Assembly: GCA_046732795.1 (NCBI GenBank)
Contig: JBKPNV010000359.1
Span: forward strand, 1-20,162
Direction: 5' to 3'
Length of the DNA stretch: 20,162 bases
Source of the DNA: Gp6-AA40 sp046732795
Lineage (GTDB): Bacteria > Acidobacteriota > Vicinamibacteria > Vicinamibacterales > UBA2999
The notes beneath the pieces are model-generated. The model was not told the DNA's origin. It saw nothing but the letters and a program-made list of their open reading frames with translations, and searched no databases. Shown here piece after piece: positions 7,449 through 15,461 of this stretch (position 1 is its first letter; every line of letters begins with the position of its first letter). The position numbers and the translations under genes were made by a program.

Positions 7449-8765
7449 CTAGAGTTCAAACGCTCCCGTACTCACCCCGAAACGGTCCATCTCGGCACCG
7501 TACTTCTGCGCGATCGTCAACATGACGTTGGCCAGTTGCGTGCCCTTCGGCGCAGCATGGTGCTTGTTGCCTGTGAAAGCTCCGGCACCCTTACCTACCA
7601 TGAGGAACGGCACGTCGAGGGGCGAGTGCGTGTTGCTGTCGCTCATGCCGCTGCCCCAGACGATGGCCGAGTGATCGAGCAGCGACCCGTCGCCGTCCGG
7701 CGTCGACTTCAGGCGCTCGAGGAACTTGCTGAACAGGCTGATCTGCCACGTATTCAACTTCACGAGCAACTCGAGCTTGTACGCCTCGTTGCCGTGATGC
7801 GACACGTGATGCCACGGCTCGTTGAAGCCGAGGTCCGGGAAGACGAGCTGACTGGCCTCGCGGTTCAACATGAACGAGAAGACACGCGTGATGTCGGCCT
7901 CGAAGGCGAGCGCCATCATGTCGAACATGACTGTGGCATGCTCTTCCCACGAATCCGGGATGCCGACGGGTGCCACCGGAATCGTGATCTCGGAGGTCGC
8001 CTGCTTCTCGGCGCGCTGGATGCGCTGCTCGATCTCGCGCACGTGCTCGAGATACTGGTCGAGCCTGACCTTGTCGCGCGCACCCAGCCCGCGTTCGAGA
8101 CTCGACACGTCCCCCTTGACCGAGTCGAGAATGCTGCGGTTCTGCTCCATCCGCCGCACGCGCTCCTCTGTCGATCCCGGCCGGCCGAACATGCGCTCGA
8201 AGACGACGCGCGGATTCGTCTCCATCGGCATCGGCGTGGTCGGTGTCTTCCACGAGATGGTGTTCATGTAGGCGCAGCTGTAACCGACGTCGCATGCACC
8301 CACGTATCCGGTGAAGTCCTCGGTGCCGATTTCGAGCGAGGGGAAGACCGTGTCGCCGCCGATCTTCCCGGCAATGATCTGGTCGAGCGACGTCCCGGCG
8401 ACGAAGTCCTCGGCCTCGGTGCGCTTCGGCGCGCTGCCCGTCAACCACGTGCCGGTGCTCACCGCGTGCGTGCCCTGCAGCGGGCGATCGAGATTCGAAA
8501 CCACCACGATCGAATCGCGGAAGGACTCAATCGGCTTCAGGATGGGACTGAACTCGAAGTCGACGCCTGTCGTCGTCGGCGTCCAGTGGCTTGGGCGCTC
8601 GCCCATGGGCACGAAGATCGCGCCGAATCGCTTCGTCGGGGCCGCCGCCGTTTTGACGGTTGAGGTCAAGGCCGGAACCATCGCTTCGAGCAGTGGCAGG
8701 GAGAGCGTCGCTCCGAGACCACGGAGAACCGTTCGACGTGACAGTGACGTCTTCGTGATAAACAT
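7449..8765 (-). CDS. DUF1552 protein with Tat signal
   Basis: This 438-residue protein starts with 'SLSRRTVLRGLGATLSLPLLEAMVPAL', a twin-arginine signal (S-R-R-T-V-L at 9-14) followed by a hydrophobic stretch. It should therefore be exported folded. The mature part has typical DUF1552 (PF07586) features: 'RFGAIFVPMGERPSHWTP' (usually PNG in place of PMG), 'SNLDRPLQGTHAVSTGTWLTGS', 'TSLDQIIAGKIG', 'FPSLEIGTED', 'VGYSCAYMNTISWK', and a late 'SGMSDSNTHSPLDVPFLMVGKGAG'. An AGGAG ribosome-binding site sits about six bases before the ATG. Its gene follows the DUF1592 gene by 50 bases. This pairing is widespread in Acidobacteriota, Planctomycetota and Verrucomicrobiota, and the two are presumed to work together. 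The fold resembles alkaline-phosphatase-like sulfatases in some descriptions, but the reaction is not established. Confidence 0.93.
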   Translation of the reverse strand: MFITKTSLSRRTVLRGLGATLSLPLLEAMVPALTSTVKTAAAPTKRFGAIFVPMGERPSHWTPTTTGVDFEFSPILKPIESFRDSIVVVSNLDRPLQGTHAVSTGTWLTGSAPKRTEAEDFVAGTSLDQIIAGKIGGDTVFPSLEIGTEDFTGYVGACDVGYSCAYMNTISWKTPTTPMPMETNPRVVFERMFGRPGSTEERVRRMEQNRSILDSVKGDVSSLERGLGARDKVRLDQYLEHVREIEQRIQRAEKQATSEITIPVAPVGIPDSWEEHATVMFDMMALAFEADITRVFSFMLNREASQLVFPDLGFNEPWHHVSHHGNEAYKLELLVKLNTWQISLFSKFLERLKSTPDGDGSLLDHSAIVWGSGMSDSNTHSPLDVPFLMVGKGAGAFTGNKHHAAPKGTQLANVMLTIAQKYGAEMDRFGVSTGAFEL

Positions 8766-8815
8766 CGCGGACTCCTATGTCCCGGCGGGTCGACACTGCA
8801 TCACCCACCCTACGG

Positions 8816-11260
8816 CTAGTTCAACCTCGCAGTACTAATCGCGCCGGCTTCCCCTGCGGGTGACTTCGTCCGCATCTGGAACGGCACACTCCGGACGATC
8901 TCAAGGATAACCGACGAGAAGCGATATTGGTCCCGGGCAGAATCGCGCACAACAGTGCGCACAGCTGGCATGTCAGTTGCCGTCAGGCCGCGCCCAAGCG
9001 CATACGTCATCAGCTTTTCTGTCACCGTACGAACAAAGATTTCGGGCTCACGCAACAGCGCGGCCCTGAGCTCGACCACTCCATTGATCTGAGTTCCGTC
9101 GATCAGCTGCCCCGAGGCGTCGACCGGCGCGCCTCGCGTTCCGCCGTCTCTCGTGCGCCATCCGCCAACGGCGTCGAAATTCTCGAGCGCCAGCCCGGCT
9201 GGATCGATCATCCGGTGACAGCTCGCGCACGCCGGATTGCGCCGATGCTGCTCCATGCGCTCACGTACCGACTTCGGCTTGGCCGCGCCAGCCTCTTCGT
9301 CGAACGGAGGCACGACATCGGGCGGCGGCGGTGGGGGGGACCCGAGAACGTTCTCGAGGATCCACTTTCCTCGCAGCACCGGCGACGTCCGATGCGGATG
9401 TGACGTCACCATCAGCACGGCGCCTTTTCCCAGGAGCCCGCGACGCGTGTCGTCCTTGAGCGTCACGCGCCGGAAATGCGTGCCGTAAACGTTCGGGATG
9501 CCGTAATGCCTGGCGAGCCGCTCGTTGACGAACGTGTAGTCAGCCGTCATCAAATCGACGACGCTACGATCCTCGCGCATGATCGAGGCGAAGAACATCT
9601 CGGCTTCCGTCCCGAGCGCCGTACGCAGGTTGTCGTCGAAGTCGGGAAACTCGTGCGAGTTGGGCTGCTTCGTTTTCAGATTCCGCAGCTGCAGCCACTG
9701 GCCCACGAAGTTGTCGACGAATGCCTGCGACTTCGGATCCGCGAGCATGCGCTGCACTTGTTGGTCGATACCCGCGGGCGTCTTGAGGCCACCCTTGCTC
9801 GCAACATCCAGTAACGTGTCATCCGGGATACTGCTCCACAGGAAGAACGACAGGCGCGATGCGATCTCGAGATCCGACAGTCGATACGCGCTCCCTGCCG
9901 GAACCGATGCAGGGTCGCGTTCGACGCGGACGAGGAACTTGGGGCTGGACAGCATGCGGCGCAGCGCGAGATCGATGCCCGTATCGAAACTCCCATCCTT
10001 GCGGCCGCGCTGATAAAAATCCTGCAGCGTCTGCAGATCTTCCTTCGACACATCGCCGCGGTACGCACGCCGAGCCAATGTCGCCAGGATCTTGCTCGCA
10101 CATCCGTCTTCCTCGGACACCGCCTTCGGCTGGCACACGAATATGCGCCGACGGCTTGGCGTGTCTCCGACACCGGTCACCTTGAACGGCCCGGTGAGGA
10201 TGATTTCATCGATATGCGGATAGCCGGAGAAATCGATGGTGTCCGACGAACTGCGGACGTAGGACTGCAAGCGGCGGGTATTGAGCGCATGTGTCTTCTC
10301 GACAAACGCCACGCCAATTTGCGCCGGACCGGCCTTGAGCGGTACGCGCACCGTGAACCGCCCGTCCACGTCGTCCCCGGTAATCGTCGGGTTGTCGCTC
10401 GACGCGGTGATCTCTTTATCGCCGCCGAACGACGCGAGGTGAACGCGTTCGCCATTCACGGAGATCTCGAGCTGGTGCGGATACTCGAGTCCGCGCATCG
10501 TTCCGAGATTGGTGCGGAACAACCTGACCTGGAACTGGTATTCGCCGTCGAGCGGCAGCGTCGTGGGAATGAGGATTCCGCCGACCGTTCCAAGCGGCAA
10601 TCCTTCGATATGGCGGTCCTGTGATTCGTCCTGGCGCACCCGGAAGAGTTCGCCCATGGGCGGCGCCTTCGGATCGCCGATCGCCAGTGCGCTGATGCGT
10701 TCAGCAGCCGTGAGATAGCTCTCGAGCAACACAGGCGAGAGTCCAAGGACGTCGGCGTTATTGTCGAAGCCGCCGCTCGAATCGTCCGGCGGCAACATTG
10801 ACGAGACATCGAGTTCGACGGCGAGGAGGTCGCGGATCGCGTTCGCGTACTCGGCGCGGTTGAGTCGATGGACCAACGGCCGTCCAGGGTTCGGCCTGGC
10901 TTTGGCCGAGTTGTCGAGCACGCCCTCCAGCCGCGATATGAGGGCTCGCTTCGTGGCCTCGTCCGGCCGCGGCAGACCAGCCGGCGGCATCATGCCTGCC
11001 CCGACCTTGCGAATCACCTTCTCCCACACTTCGGGATGCGCGGCGACATCGCGAAGTTCAGCGGCGTCAAGCGCGAGGCCTGACGTTTTCAACCGCTGGT
11101 TGTGACACGTCACGCAGTACTTGTCGACGACAGCACGGTCAGCATCCGCGATGGTGGACAAGGCGTCTGACGCCGTTGCCTGCTGCGCCGAGGCGCGCGG
11201 CATCGCCACGCCAATCGAGGCGATCCAGACAACACAGGCCGCAAGAATTCCGCGAGTCAT
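8816..11260 (-). CDS. Exported di-heme DUF1592/PSD-type cytochrome protein
   Basis: I start this protein at the ATG at 11260 (814 residues), because it opens directly with a signal peptide, 'MTRGILAACVVWIASIGVAMPRASA'. The frame extends 36 codons upstream but only to a TTG and with no recognisable sequence. Domains in order: a PSCyt1-type heme site CVTCH (49-53) with 'MMPPAGLPRP'; DUF1587 from about 131 ('HRLNRAEYANAIRDLL'); a beta-rich carbohydrate-binding-like stretch (about 200-360); DUF1595 (about 391-447); DUF1592 (about 459-588, 'RLSFFLWSSIPDDTLL'); DUF1588 (about 606-702), with a second heme-like CASCH (678-682); and DUF1585 (about 729-797). It is a periplasmic c-type cytochrome-like protein of unknown substrate. 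It heads the block containing DUF1552 and diverges from the methyltransferase genes. Confidence 0.92.
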   Translation of the reverse strand: MTRGILAACVVWIASIGVAMPRASAQQATASDALSTIADADRAVVDKYCVTCHNQRLKTSGLALDAAELRDVAAHPEVWEKVIRKVGAGMMPPAGLPRPDEATKRALISRLEGVLDNSAKARPNPGRPLVHRLNRAEYANAIRDLLAVELDVSSMLPPDDSSGGFDNNADVLGLSPVLLESYLTAAERISALAIGDPKAPPMGELFRVRQDESQDRHIEGLPLGTVGGILIPTTLPLDGEYQFQVRLFRTNLGTMRGLEYPHQLEISVNGERVHLASFGGDKEITASSDNPTITGDDVDGRFTVRVPLKAGPAQIGVAFVEKTHALNTRRLQSYVRSSSDTIDFSGYPHIDEIILTGPFKVTGVGDTPSRRRIFVCQPKAVSEEDGCASKILATLARRAYRGDVSKEDLQTLQDFYQRGRKDGSFDTGIDLALRRMLSSPKFLVRVERDPASVPAGSAYRLSDLEIASRLSFFLWSSIPDDTLLDVASKGGLKTPAGIDQQVQRMLADPKSQAFVDNFVGQWLQLRNLKTKQPNSHEFPDFDDNLRTALGTEAEMFFASIMREDRSVVDLMTADYTFVNERLARHYGIPNVYGTHFRRVTLKDDTRRGLLGKGAVLMVTSHPHRTSPVLRGKWILENVLGSPPPPPPDVVPPFDEEAGAAKPKSVRERMEQHRRNPACASCHRMIDPAGLALENFDAVGGWRTRDGGTRGAPVDASGQLIDGTQINGVVELRAALLREPEIFVRTVTEKLMTYALGRGLTATDMPAVRTVVRDSARDQYRFSSVILEIVRSVPFQMRTKSPAGEAGAISTARLN

Positions 11261-11367
11261 CGAATGGCCCAAGCCCCGGTAAATTCTATATGATTTCGCA
11301 TGTCGAACGGAGTTTCGCGGCGGCGAAAAGGAGCGCAATAACGTAGTGTCCGGCTTCATCCGGGCCA
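11261..11367. promoter_or_regulatory. Divergent intergenic region with TTTCGC/GCGAAA palindrome
   Basis: These 107 bases separate the divergent DUF1592 and MetE-like genes and should hold promoters for both. TATGAT at 11290-11295 is a plausible -10 box for the plus strand within an AT-rich patch (11281-11298), and TATAGA reads on the opposite strand over 11286-11291. TTTCGC (11314-11319) and GCGAAA (11324-11329) form a perfect inverted repeat with a four-base spacer. ATTTCGCA also occurs at 11294-11301. No convincing -35 boxes are seen. Regulation is inferred only from position. Confidence 0.4.
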
Positions 11368-12549
11368 ATGCAATTACCGAATCTGATGAGACGCAGCACC
11401 GACCGCATCCTGACGACCCATGTCGGCAGCCTGATCCGCCCGAAAGCGCTCCTCGAGCACGCCACCGCAGCCAGACAGCAGCCGCGCTACCAGCAAGCGT
11501 TGCAGCACGCCACGGCGGAGGTCGTGCGCCAGCAACTCGACGCCGGCCTCGATATCGTCAACGACGGCGAGTACGGTAAATCGAGCTGGGCCAATTACGT
11601 CCTCGACCGCATGACGGGCTTCGAATTCAGGCCCGACACGCTCTACGAGGCGACCTGGCTCGGGCGGGATCGATTCCGTTTCGCGGAGTTCATGGCGGCG
11701 CAGTTTCCGCGCGGGGCCAACGGCGCGCCCGGACATGCCTGCGTCGGACCGATTCGATATCAGGGCCACGAGGCGATTCGCCGCAACCTCAGCGACGTGA
11801 AGGCGGCGTTTGAGAGCAGCGGCGTCAGCGAAGGCTTCCTGACGGCGGTAGCGCCGGCGAGCACTGGGTACGATGCGTCGAATGAGTACTACAAGGACGA
11901 GCACGATTATGTGTTCGCGATAGCCGAAGCGCTGCGGGAGGAGTACCTCGAGATCGTCAACGCAGGCCTTGTTCTCCAGGTGGATGACGCGGTGCTCGCG
12001 AATATGTACGACGAAATCGTCCAACAAGGTCCCGATAAGTACTCGCAGTGGGCGGAGCTGCGTGTGGAGGCGCTCAATCACGCGCTGCGTGGCATTCCCG
12101 AAGAGCGCGTGCGCTACCACGTCTGTTTCGGAAGCTGGCACGTGCCGCACGTGGCGGATGCCCCGCTCGAGGCGATCCTTCCTCTGGTGTTGAAAGTGCG
12201 GGCAGGAGCGTACTCAATCGAAGCGGCCAACGTCAGGCACGAGCACGAATGGCGGGTATGGCAGACGGCGAAGCTGGCTCCGGGCAAGATTCTGATTCCC
12301 GGTGTCGTGACGCATCACACGACGAGCGTCGAACACCCGCGCCTGGTCGCCGATCGAATCGTCCGGTTCGCTTCGCTCGTCGGCCGTGAGAACGTGATCG
12401 CCGGCACCGATTGCGGTTTCGCTCAGCTGGAGCAGTATCAACGCGTGCACCCGCAGGTGATGTGGGCGAAGCTGCACACGCTGGCGGAGGGCGCGCGGAT
12501 CGCGTCAGAAGAGTTGTGGGGCGTTCGCCCGGGCGGAATCGATTGTTGA
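11368..12549 (+). CDS. MetE-like cobalamin-independent methyltransferase family protein
   Basis: This 393-residue protein belongs to the methionine synthase II / MetE C-terminal-like TIM-barrel family (COG0620). It starts family-like with 'RRSTDRILTTHVGSLIRP' and has 'LDIVNDGEYGKSSW' (strand 2 region). It keeps a candidate zinc site: H251 and C253 in 'YHVCFGSW', E284 in 'AYSIEAAN' and C349 in 'AGTDCGF'. At 393 residues it is half the size of true MetE and lacks the N-terminal barrel. It is thus one of the stand-alone proteins that move methyl or alkyl groups onto thiols. The next gene encodes a LigM-like tetrahydrofolate-dependent demethylase, so a role in disposing of methyl-tetrahydrofolate is plausible. 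The start could instead be the ATG at 11386; neither has a clear ribosome-binding site. The acceptor thiol is unknown. Confidence 0.85.
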   Translation: MQLPNLMRRSTDRILTTHVGSLIRPKALLEHATAARQQPRYQQALQHATAEVVRQQLDAGLDIVNDGEYGKSSWANYVLDRMTGFEFRPDTLYEATWLGRDRFRFAEFMAAQFPRGANGAPGHACVGPIRYQGHEAIRRNLSDVKAAFESSGVSEGFLTAVAPASTGYDASNEYYKDEHDYVFAIAEALREEYLEIVNAGLVLQVDDAVLANMYDEIVQQGPDKYSQWAELRVEALNHALRGIPEERVRYHVCFGSWHVPHVADAPLEAILPLVLKVRAGAYSIEAANVRHEHEWRVWQTAKLAPGKILIPGVVTHHTTSVEHPRLVADRIVRFASLVGRENVIAGTDCGFAQLEQYQRVHPQVMWAKLHTLAEGARIASEELWGVRPGGIDC

Positions 12550-12687
12550 TCTCTGATCGGGGATTATCGATTTGTTGCTGATTGCAGATTGTTGATCGGT
12601 GATCCATAAGATGCCTGGGCATCGCCATCCTGGAACAAATCACCAAGCAGAATTCGACAATCAACAACGAATTAGCGATCAAAGATC
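12548..12687. repeat. Imperfect foldback element between the MetE-like and LigM-like genes
   Basis: The left arm (about 12548-12603) and right arm (about 12639-12687) are imperfect inverted copies. Shared words include GATCTcTGATCG opposite GATCTtTGATCG, TTGcTGATTG opposite TTGtTGATTG, and GGTGAT opposite GGTGAT. The spacer holds a perfect short hairpin, GATGCC-TG-GGCATC (12610-12623). The segment is much more AT-rich than its surroundings and made of GATTGTTGATC-like words. It could be a MITE-like insertion or a processing hairpin. The gap to the next gene (12550-12748) holds no coding sequence. Confidence 0.55.
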
Positions 12688-12748
12688 GCCAAATCGTCAA
12701 TGGATCTGGGCACGTCACTAGGGCGTGCGTCGCAAGCGAGGAGATTGC

Positions 12749-14125
12749 ATGAGTGCGAAGAGTTTCGAGGATGTGGTCAACGCCGCCGGCAATCCGGTCA
12801 CGCTTCTACGCAATTCGCAAACCGGACCCTATATCTACCCTGTCGTCCCCAGCGAGTTCACCAACTGGCGTGACGAACAGCGTGCGTGGCGGGACACCTG
12901 CATCCTCTTCAATCAGTCGTACCACATGACGGACATGTACGTTGAGGGTCCTGATGCCCTCAAGGTGCTCACAATGCTCGGCGTGAACAGCTTCACGAAC
13001 TTCGGACCCAGCAAAGCGAAGCAATTCGTCGCCTGCAATTACGACGGTTTCGTGATTGGCGATGTCATCCTCTTTCACCTTGAAGAGAACCGCTTCAATC
13101 TCGTCGGCCGCCCGTCGATCCACAACTGGGTTCAGTATCACTGCGAGACCGGGAAGTACGACGTCAAGATCGAGCGCGATGAACGCACGGTTGCGAAGCC
13201 TGGCCCTATCGTGCGGAAGGCGTACCGCTATCAGATCCAGGGGCCGAACGCGCTCAAAGTCATCGAGAAGGTCACCGGCAAGCCGGTACCGAACGTGAAG
13301 TTCTTCAACATGACCGACTTTCAAATCGCCGGACGCAGGGTCCGTGCGCTGCGTCACGGGATGGTGGGACAACCAGGCTTCGAGCTGTTTGGACCCTGGG
13401 AGGACGGAGAAGCCGTCAGAGCCGCCATCGTCGAGGGCGGTCAGGAATTCGGCCTCAAGCAGTCTGGTGCCCGGACCTATTCGAGCAACACGCTTGAATC
13501 AGGCTGGATTCCTTCTCCGCTGCCGGCGGTCTACACGGGCGACCAGATGAAACCGTATCGTCAGTGGTTGCCGGCGAATACGTACGAAGCCATCGCGTCG
13601 TTGGGGGGCAGCTTCTATTCCGACGACATCCGTGACTACTACCTCACGCCCTGGGACCTGGGGTATGGTCCGTCGGTCAAGTTCGATCACGATTTCATCG
13701 GACGGGAAGCGCTCGAGAAGATCGCCGAGCGCCCGCGGCGCAAGAAAGTCACGCTCGTGCTGAACGGCGAGGATGTCACACGTGGCATTGCCACGATGTT
13801 TCAACAAGGGCAGCGAACGAAGTATTTCGACTTCCCGTCGGCGGTGTATTCGACGCTGCCGTACGACAAGGTCATCAAGGACGGTACGATCATCGGCATA
13901 TCGACGTGGTGCGGGTACAGCGCCAACGAGGGAGCGATGCTCACGCTCGCGATTGTCGATGTCGAACACAGCAAGCCCGGTACGCAGGTGACGTTCGTGT
14001 GGGGTGAAGAAGGCGGCGGGTCGTCGAAGCCGACCGTCGAGCGTCATGTACAGCTGGAAATCCGCGCGACCGTCGCGCCGGTGCCGTACGCCGACCCCGC
14101 ACGCACCGCATATCGCGTAGGATGA
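12749..14125 (+). CDS. LigM-like tetrahydrofolate-dependent O-demethylase (GcvT family)
   Basis: I start this protein at the ATG at 12749 (458 residues), preceded by a strong GAGGAG site about four bases upstream; a GTG at 12725 is less likely. It has the GcvT/aminomethyltransferase fold and is strikingly like LigM of Sphingobium, which moves a methyl from vanillate or 3-O-methylgallate to tetrahydrofolate. Shared stretches include 'LRNSQTGPYIYPVV', 'KFFNM', 'LRHGM-G-PG-E--GP', 'SNTLESGWIPSPLPAVYTG' and 'GYGP-VKFDHDFIGR-ALE'. By my recollection of LigM, its catalytic Tyr247 corresponds to Y244 ('ARTYSSN'), Tyr31 to Y30 and Arg122 to R121; all are kept. The likely role is removing methyl groups from a methoxylated (probably aromatic) compound in the cytoplasm. 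The exact substrate is unknown, and a non-aromatic substrate or other GcvT paralogue role is possible. Confidence 0.88.
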   Translation: MSAKSFEDVVNAAGNPVTLLRNSQTGPYIYPVVPSEFTNWRDEQRAWRDTCILFNQSYHMTDMYVEGPDALKVLTMLGVNSFTNFGPSKAKQFVACNYDGFVIGDVILFHLEENRFNLVGRPSIHNWVQYHCETGKYDVKIERDERTVAKPGPIVRKAYRYQIQGPNALKVIEKVTGKPVPNVKFFNMTDFQIAGRRVRALRHGMVGQPGFELFGPWEDGEAVRAAIVEGGQEFGLKQSGARTYSSNTLESGWIPSPLPAVYTGDQMKPYRQWLPANTYEAIASLGGSFYSDDIRDYYLTPWDLGYGPSVKFDHDFIGREALEKIAERPRRKKVTLVLNGEDVTRGIATMFQQGQRTKYFDFPSAVYSTLPYDKVIKDGTIIGISTWCGYSANEGAMLTLAIVDVEHSKPGTQVTFVWGEEGGGSSKPTVERHVQLEIRATVAPVPYADPARTAYRVG

Positions 14126-14137
14126 TCGAGCGGGTCG

Positions 14138-15442
14138 TTACTCGATTGGCTCAATTCGCAACAACGCCGCATCGTCTTCTTCCGTGACGACGTAGAGCAG
14201 ACCATCGGGCCCTTGCCGCACGTCGCGAATGCGCTGGTGCAGATCGCGCAGCAGCGATTCGCGCCGCAGTTCCTGCCACTTGTCGTTGAACACGATGCGA
14301 TCGAGCTTGCCGGTGGGCGACATCTCTCCTTCGCGCATCCCGCCGACGAACAGATTCCGTCGCCATGCCGGGAGGCGATCGCCGTTGTAGAAGGTCATGC
14401 CGGAGACGGCAATCGACGGCACCCAGTACACCGTCGGCTCCTCGAAGCCTTGCGCCGTGTGTTGCGCGTTGAAGCGCGGCCCCATGTAGTCGCGACCGTA
14501 GCTGGCAAACGGCCATCCGTAGTTCTTGCCCGGCAGAATCACGTTGACCTCGTCGCCGCCGTTCGGTCCCTGCTCTGCTGCCCACAACTCGCCGTTGTAA
14601 GGATTGACGGTGAGGCCGAGTTGATTCCGGAATCCCATGGCGTAGATGTACGGCTTGTAGCCCGCCTTGCCCGCGAATGGATTGTCAGGTGGCAAGCTGC
14701 CGTCGTCACGCATCCGCAGCAACTTACCTGCGTAGTCATTGCCGTTCTGCGGCCGGTTCAGGCTTGCGGCAGGCCCGGTGCCGGGCCCGCCGATCGTCAT
14801 GTACAGCATCCCGTCGCGGCCGAATGCGATGCGACTGACTTCCGTATCCACATCGTCGGAGAGGAAGATCTCTGTGACCTCGGTGAGTGTCTTGCCGTCC
14901 CAGGTGCCGCGTCCAACGGCGTTGCTCGCCAGGTTGTTGCCGATCGGCTTGTGATAAGTGAAATACACCCAGTGGTTCTTGTCGAACGCCGGGTGCAGGA
15001 TCACGTCCATCAGGCCCGCCTCGGTGCCCCGATAAATCACCTTCGGAATGCCCGCGACAGGAGTCGGATCGATCTCGCCGTTGCGAACGACGCGCAGCGC
15101 GCCGCCGCGCTCGCTGATGAGAATCACATTGTCGGGCAAGAAGGCGAACCCATACGGATGCGAGAACCCCTTCGCCACCACCGAGACTTGGATCTTCGCT
15201 TCGGTCGTCTGGAACGTCCATGGTCCGGCGCCGAGCGGCGGCGAGGGCAACGGCTTCGGCCCCGGCGGCACGACGCCGCGCAAGTCGCGCACGACCGGAT
15301 AGGGATACTTTTGCTGCGCCGGGCTGGGACCCTGCTGGCTCGAACCCGTCTGTTGTCCTCGTGCGACGACCGTCGCGATCACGAGCGCTCCTGCCAGTCC
15401 AACGACGCACACCCGAGTCTTACTCACACGCCGTCCGTTCAT
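14138..15442 (-). CDS. PQQ-dependent sugar dehydrogenase-like beta-propeller, secreted
   Basis: This 434-residue protein begins with a signal peptide (residues about 8-29, ending 'VARGQQ') and a proline-rich linker. The propeller follows, in the soluble aldose dehydrogenase / YliI family (GSDH). Family motifs are 'GFSHPYGFAFLPD', 'RGTEAGLMDVILHPAFDKN-WVYFTY', 'SRIAFGRDGMLYMTIG', 'YAMGFRNQLGLTVNP-NGELWAAEQGPNGGDEVN-I-PGKNYGWP' and a final 'RDVRQGPDGLLYVVTEEDDAALLRIEP'. Enzymes of this family oxidise aldoses in the periplasm using PQQ. An oddity: where active members have H-x-G-G-R before 'L-F', this protein reads T-E-V-S-R (200-204). The general-base histidine appears absent. The gene lies 19 bases downstream of the PDGKPDLSGVW gene and shares its operon. 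The fold is sure and the activity doubtful. Confidence 0.88.
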   Translation of the reverse strand: MNGRRVSKTRVCVVGLAGALVIATVVARGQQTGSSQQGPSPAQQKYPYPVVRDLRGVVPPGPKPLPSPPLGAGPWTFQTTEAKIQVSVVAKGFSHPYGFAFLPDNVILISERGGALRVVRNGEIDPTPVAGIPKVIYRGTEAGLMDVILHPAFDKNHWVYFTYHKPIGNNLASNAVGRGTWDGKTLTEVTEIFLSDDVDTEVSRIAFGRDGMLYMTIGGPGTGPAASLNRPQNGNDYAGKLLRMRDDGSLPPDNPFAGKAGYKPYIYAMGFRNQLGLTVNPYNGELWAAEQGPNGGDEVNVILPGKNYGWPFASYGRDYMGPRFNAQHTAQGFEEPTVYWVPSIAVSGMTFYNGDRLPAWRRNLFVGGMREGEMSPTGKLDRIVFNDKWQELRRESLLRDLHQRIRDVRQGPDGLLYVVTEEDDAALLRIEPIE

Positions 15443-15461
15443 CCCGTTCTCTTATCGCACG

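Noticed and set aside
7443..8663. Long plus-strand open frame of 406 codons
   Set aside because: It lies wholly antisense to the DUF1552 gene, is Arg/His-rich as expected of a GC-rich shadow frame, and has no recognisable domain.
11261..11368. N-terminal extension of the DUF1592 protein up to a TTG start
   Set aside because: The extra 36 residues precede an obvious signal peptide, use a weak start codon and run across the divergent promoter region.
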